Below are positions 61,306-64,000 of a stretch of 64,000 nucleotides of DNA, in pieces. The DNA is taken from NCBI RefSeq assembly GCF_001510655.1, contig NZ_LMVC01000002.1:966379-1030378 (forward strand). Direction: 5' to 3'. How positions within the stretch are numbered: the stretch's first letter is position 1; the number at the start of each line of letters is the position of its first letter. The notes under the pieces are model-generated. The model did no database searches, was not told where the DNA came from, and saw nothing but the letters and a program-made list of their open reading frames with translations. The DNA is from Fictibacillus sp. FJAT-27399. Its GTDB lineage: Bacteria; Bacillota; Bacilli; Bacillales; Fictibacillaceae. Both the position numbers and the translations under genes were made by a program.

Positions 61306-63864
61306 ATGGGAGTAGCGGTACATGACCCTTCAGGAATTAACATTGAAATGCTGAATAAGGATATTGAACAATTTCCCCAAGTACACCCCATAACAGGTGA
61401 CATGAAAACAGCGCATAAAGGTGTTTCCCGTCTTGTAATGCTGGACAGGTACAGTTTTAAAGATACAGAGAGGAAAACATTAAAGGAAGGAGATTTCGTT
61501 GTATTAACGGTCAAAGAAGACCCGAAATTCCCTGCGAGAGGACTTGGATACATCGTCAGTATCGATTGGGAAGCGAAAACTGCGCGTGTCAGGGTAGAAG
61601 ATGAGTTCAAGTCTGCCCTTGATAAGCCGGAGGAAGCGGAATCAGGAATTATCAACCGTTCTTTGGACGTGATGGACAAGCCGCTTGAAGTGTTTTATGA
61701 GCAGATCGCAAAGAGAAATGCGACAGGGCTAGCAAGTGTGGAAACCACTGAAGAAAAACGTCAGGAATCTTTCGAGAAGTTTTACAAAGAACTTTCCGAG
61801 ATGAACTTTATTCCGGCAGGACGTGTTCTATATGGTGCCGGTGCAGAAACAGACGTTACGTATTTCAACTGCTACGTGATGCCTTATGTAAAGGATTCAA
61901 GAGAAGGAATCTCTGATCATCGTAAACAAGTAATGGAGATCATGAGCCGCGGCGGAGGGGTAGGAACAAACGGTTCGACCTTAAGGCCGAGAAACGCTCT
62001 GGCGCGCGGAGTAAACGGGAAATCATCCGGATCGGTATCATGGCTGGATGATATTGCGAAGCTTACCCATCTGGTTGAGCAGGGCGGGAGTCGCCGCGGC
62101 GCTCAGATGATCATGCTCGCGGATTGGCACCCTGACATTATCGATTTTATTATTTCAAAAATGCAAAACCCAAGAATCCTTCGTTACCTGATCGAAAATA
62201 CAGAGGACGAAAAAATTAAGCAGGTCGCTCAGGACAAGCTTAAATTTACTCCGCTGACACCGACGGAAAAAGCGATGTATGAAGGAATTCTACGTTACAA
62301 AGAGATTCCGGGAACAGGTGGATTTGATGCAGATGTTCACCGTGAGGCAGAGCGTATGCTGCGTGATGGGGGAACATACAGTGTTCACAATTCCGAATTC
62401 CTGACAGGGGCGAATATCTCAGTAACGATCACGAAAGAATTTATGGAAGCTGTAGAAAATGATGAAGAGTACGCTCTTCGCTTCCCGAACGTTGAAAATT
62501 ACACACCGGAAGAAATGAGAGCTTACAACAAAGAATGGCATGAAGCTGGTGATGTAAGAGTCTGGGAAGAAAAGGGCTACAGCATCCGTGTTTATAAAAG
62601 GATCAAAGCAAGAGAGCTTTGGAACCTCATTAACATTTGTGCAACCTACTCAGCTGAACCAGGCATCTTCTTTATCGATAATGCTAACGACATGACCAAT
62701 GCTGTTGCCTATGGGCAGAAGGTTGTAGCGACAAATCCATGTGGAGAACAGCCTCTTGCACCATATTCTGTCTGTAACCTTGCTGCTGTTAACCTCGGCA
62801 CCATGGCAGACAAAGAGTACAAAACGATAGATTTTGAGAAATTGGAGCGCACAGTAGAAGTTGGCGTTAGAATGCAAGACAATGTAATTGACGCGACACC
62901 TTACTTCCTTGAACCAAACCGCATCCAAGCACTCGGTGAGCGCCGTGTCGGCCTTGGTGTCATGGGTCTTCATGATCTACTCATCTATTGCGAAACAATG
63001 TACGGTTCAGAAGAAGGAAACAAGATGGTGGATAAAATCTTTGAAACCATCGCCACTACCGCATACCGTACATCCATCGAGCTTGCCAAAGAAAAAGGAA
63101 GCTTCCCGTTCCTGGTGGGAAAGACAGAAGCAGAAACGAAACAGCTTCGTGAGAACTTTATTAAAACCGGCTATATGAAAAAACTGCCGGAAGATATCCA
63201 ACAAGGCATCTTGAAATACGGGATCAGAAACTCGCATTTATTAACTGTGGCTCCTACAGGAAGCACCGGGACCATGGTTGGTGTCTCGACAGGGCTTGAA
63301 CCTTACTTCTCCTTCTCGTACTTCAGAAGCGGAAGACTGGGTAAATTTATTGAAGTGAAAGCGGATATCGTCAAAGAATATTTGGATCGGAATCCGGAAG
63401 CGGACGAAAACAACCTGCCTGAATTCTTTGTTTCAGCTATGGAATTGTCTCCTGAAGCGCATGCGGATACGCAATGTGTGATCCAAAACTGGGTAGACAG
63501 CTCCATAAGTAAAACGGTGAACGCGCCGAAGGGCTATTCTGTCGATCAGGTGAAAAAAGTGTATGAGCGTTTATACAAAGGCGGAGCAAAAGGCGGGACC
63601 GTGTATGTGGACGGAAGCCGTGATGCCCAAGTCTTAACGCTGAAGGCTGAGGAGTCATTTGAACAAACAGAAATGAACCTTGGGGAAGAAGAAAAAAGTA
63701 AAGTAGTACTTGTAGATACGATTACAGATCTTCGCTCAACAGATGTTACAGTCGGAAACGAGGTTGGCAATACATGCCCAGTCTGCCGCAAAGGAAAAGT
63801 AAAAGAAATCGGCGGCTGCAACACGTGCACGAACTGCAACACTCAGCTAAAATGTGGATTGTAA
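61306..63864 (+). CDS. nrdJ: Vitamin B12-dependent (class II) ribonucleoside-diphosphate reductase
   Basis: This is an 852-residue adenosylcobalamin-dependent ribonucleotide reductase that makes deoxyribonucleotides without oxygen-dependent radical generation. The alpha-barrel motifs include TYFNCYVMPYVKDSREG, NPCGEQPLAPYSVCNLAAVNLG (with Asn-Cys-Glu catalytic residues) and APTGSTGTMVGVSTGLEPYFS. A C-terminal Cys-rich tail (CPVCRKGKVKEIGGCNTC..CNTQLKCG) holds zinc and the redox cysteines. The start at 61306 is 6 nt after AAGGAGG; an ATG directly before it is also possible. Confidence 0.95.
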   Translation: MGVAVHDPSGINIEMLNKDIEQFPQVHPITGDMKTAHKGVSRLVMLDRYSFKDTERKTLKEGDFVVLTVKEDPKFPARGLGYIVSIDWEAKTARVRVEDEFKSALDKPEEAESGIINRSLDVMDKPLEVFYEQIAKRNATGLASVETTEEKRQESFEKFYKELSEMNFIPAGRVLYGAGAETDVTYFNCYVMPYVKDSREGISDHRKQVMEIMSRGGGVGTNGSTLRPRNALARGVNGKSSGSVSWLDDIAKLTHLVEQGGSRRGAQMIMLADWHPDIIDFIISKMQNPRILRYLIENTEDEKIKQVAQDKLKFTPLTPTEKAMYEGILRYKEIPGTGGFDADVHREAERMLRDGGTYSVHNSEFLTGANISVTITKEFMEAVENDEEYALRFPNVENYTPEEMRAYNKEWHEAGDVRVWEEKGYSIRVYKRIKARELWNLINICATYSAEPGIFFIDNANDMTNAVAYGQKVVATNPCGEQPLAPYSVCNLAAVNLGTMADKEYKTIDFEKLERTVEVGVRMQDNVIDATPYFLEPNRIQALGERRVGLGVMGLHDLLIYCETMYGSEEGNKMVDKIFETIATTAYRTSIELAKEKGSFPFLVGKTEAETKQLRENFIKTGYMKKLPEDIQQGILKYGIRNSHLLTVAPTGSTGTMVGVSTGLEPYFSFSYFRSGRLGKFIEVKADIVKEYLDRNPEADENNLPEFFVSAMELSPEAHADTQCVIQNWVDSSISKTVNAPKGYSVDQVKKVYERLYKGGAKGGTVYVDGSRDAQVLTLKAEESFEQTEMNLGEEEKSKVVLVDTITDLRSTDVTVGNEVGNTCPVCRKGKVKEIGGCNTCTNCNTQLKCGL

Positions 63865-63877
63865 GAACAGTTCTTTT

Positions 63878-63915
63878 ATAAAAGAGGCATGACCTGCGGG
63901 TCGGCCTCTTTTTTT
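63878..63915 (+). terminator. nrdJ terminator
   Basis: The stem AGAGGC..GACC/GGTC..GCCTCT with a 4-nt loop is followed by seven T. Confidence 0.9.
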
Positions 63916-63949
63916 ACGGACGGAAGTACTGGAAAGGCAAAATCCCACT

Positions 63950-64000
63950 GCCGCCCGAATATTTTCTTAAGGCGCCCGAAAAAACTTCTCAGCCGCCCGA
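63950..64000. repeat. 21-nt-period tandem repeat at the window edge
   Basis: CGCCCGA recurs at 63952, 63973 and 63994, exactly 21 nt apart, with partly conserved spacers (AATATTTTCTTAAG and AAAAAACTTCTCAG). The array runs off the window end. It is not a CRISPR because the period is too short. Confidence 0.6.

Noticed and set aside
63950-64000. CRISPR array at the window end
   Set aside because: The period is 21 nt with a 7-nt invariant core, so there is no room for a typical repeat and spacer.

Overview
The window is one continuous piece of a low-to-moderate GC Firmicute chromosome of the Bacillaceae. Gene order follows the Bacillus subtilis yqfP-yqhM segment almost gene for gene: ispH-yqfQ-cshB-nfo-yqfT, zur, yqfX-ispG-yqfZ, yqgB-yqgC-sodA-yqgE-pbpA-pst-yqzC-yqzD, rpmG-yqgN-yqgQ-glcK-yqgT-yqgV-yqgW-yqgX-yqgY, comGA-GG-yqzE, yqhG-yqhH-gcvT-gcvPA-gcvPB-yqhL-lipM. 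Strong AAGGAGG-type ribosome binding sites, several TTG starts, a tandem glycine riboswitch, and PhoP, Zur, CcpA and NrdR type sites fit this. Differences from B. subtilis (class II ribonucleotide reductase, phoU in the pst operon, aroK behind comGG, moaA where tasA/sinR would lie) point to a relative such as Fictibacillus or a similar genus; the species cannot be fixed from this sequence. No prophage, insertion sequence or CRISPR array is visible.

Layout. 1-5.9 kb: isoprenoid gene ispH, a DEAD-box helicase, endonuclease IV and a purine permease. 5.9-9.5 kb: a HAD phosphatase and a Zur-box-controlled znuC-znuB-zur zinc operon. 9.5-13 kb: ispG, a LysM protein, a DUF1002 exported protein and yqgB. 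13-15.3 kb: a Na/Pi cotransporter and yqgC. 15.4-16.25 kb: seven tRNA genes behind one promoter, with an unexplained 155-nt structured insert before tRNA-fMet. 16.5-20.7 kb: sodA, an MFS protein and a class B penicillin-binding protein. 20.8-26.1 kb: a complete phosphate-limitation operon, pstS-pstC-pstA-pstB-pstB-phoU, behind four 11-bp-phased PhoP repeats.

27.2-35.1 kb is the main accessory region. It is a four-gene operon for an intracellular glucan-like polymer: a DUF4912 protein, a GH57/DUF1957-glycosyltransferase fusion, a sugar nucleotidyltransferase fused to a degenerate phosphohexomutase, and a GH15 glucoamylase-like hydrolase. Its unusually long upstream region holds a consensus cre site, an inverted pair of Spo0A-box matches and a 12-bp inverted repeat. 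It therefore looks like a carbon- and possibly sporulation-controlled synthesis and mobilisation unit that standard annotation does not name.

35.2-46.6 kb returns to housekeeping genes: a cysteine-poor L33, folate, molybdenum cofactor and glucose phosphorylation genes, peptidases and small membrane proteins. 46.7-51.6 kb holds tRNA-Gln and the competence pseudopilus operon comGA-GG followed by aroK and yqzE. 51.6-61 kb has moaA, yqhG/yqhH, the glycine-riboswitch-controlled glycine cleavage operon, a rhodanese and lipM; the last enzyme and glycine cleavage are linked through lipoylation of the H protein. 61.2-64 kb has nrdJ behind a promoter covered by NrdR-like boxes, and the window ends inside a 21-nt-period tandem repeat.
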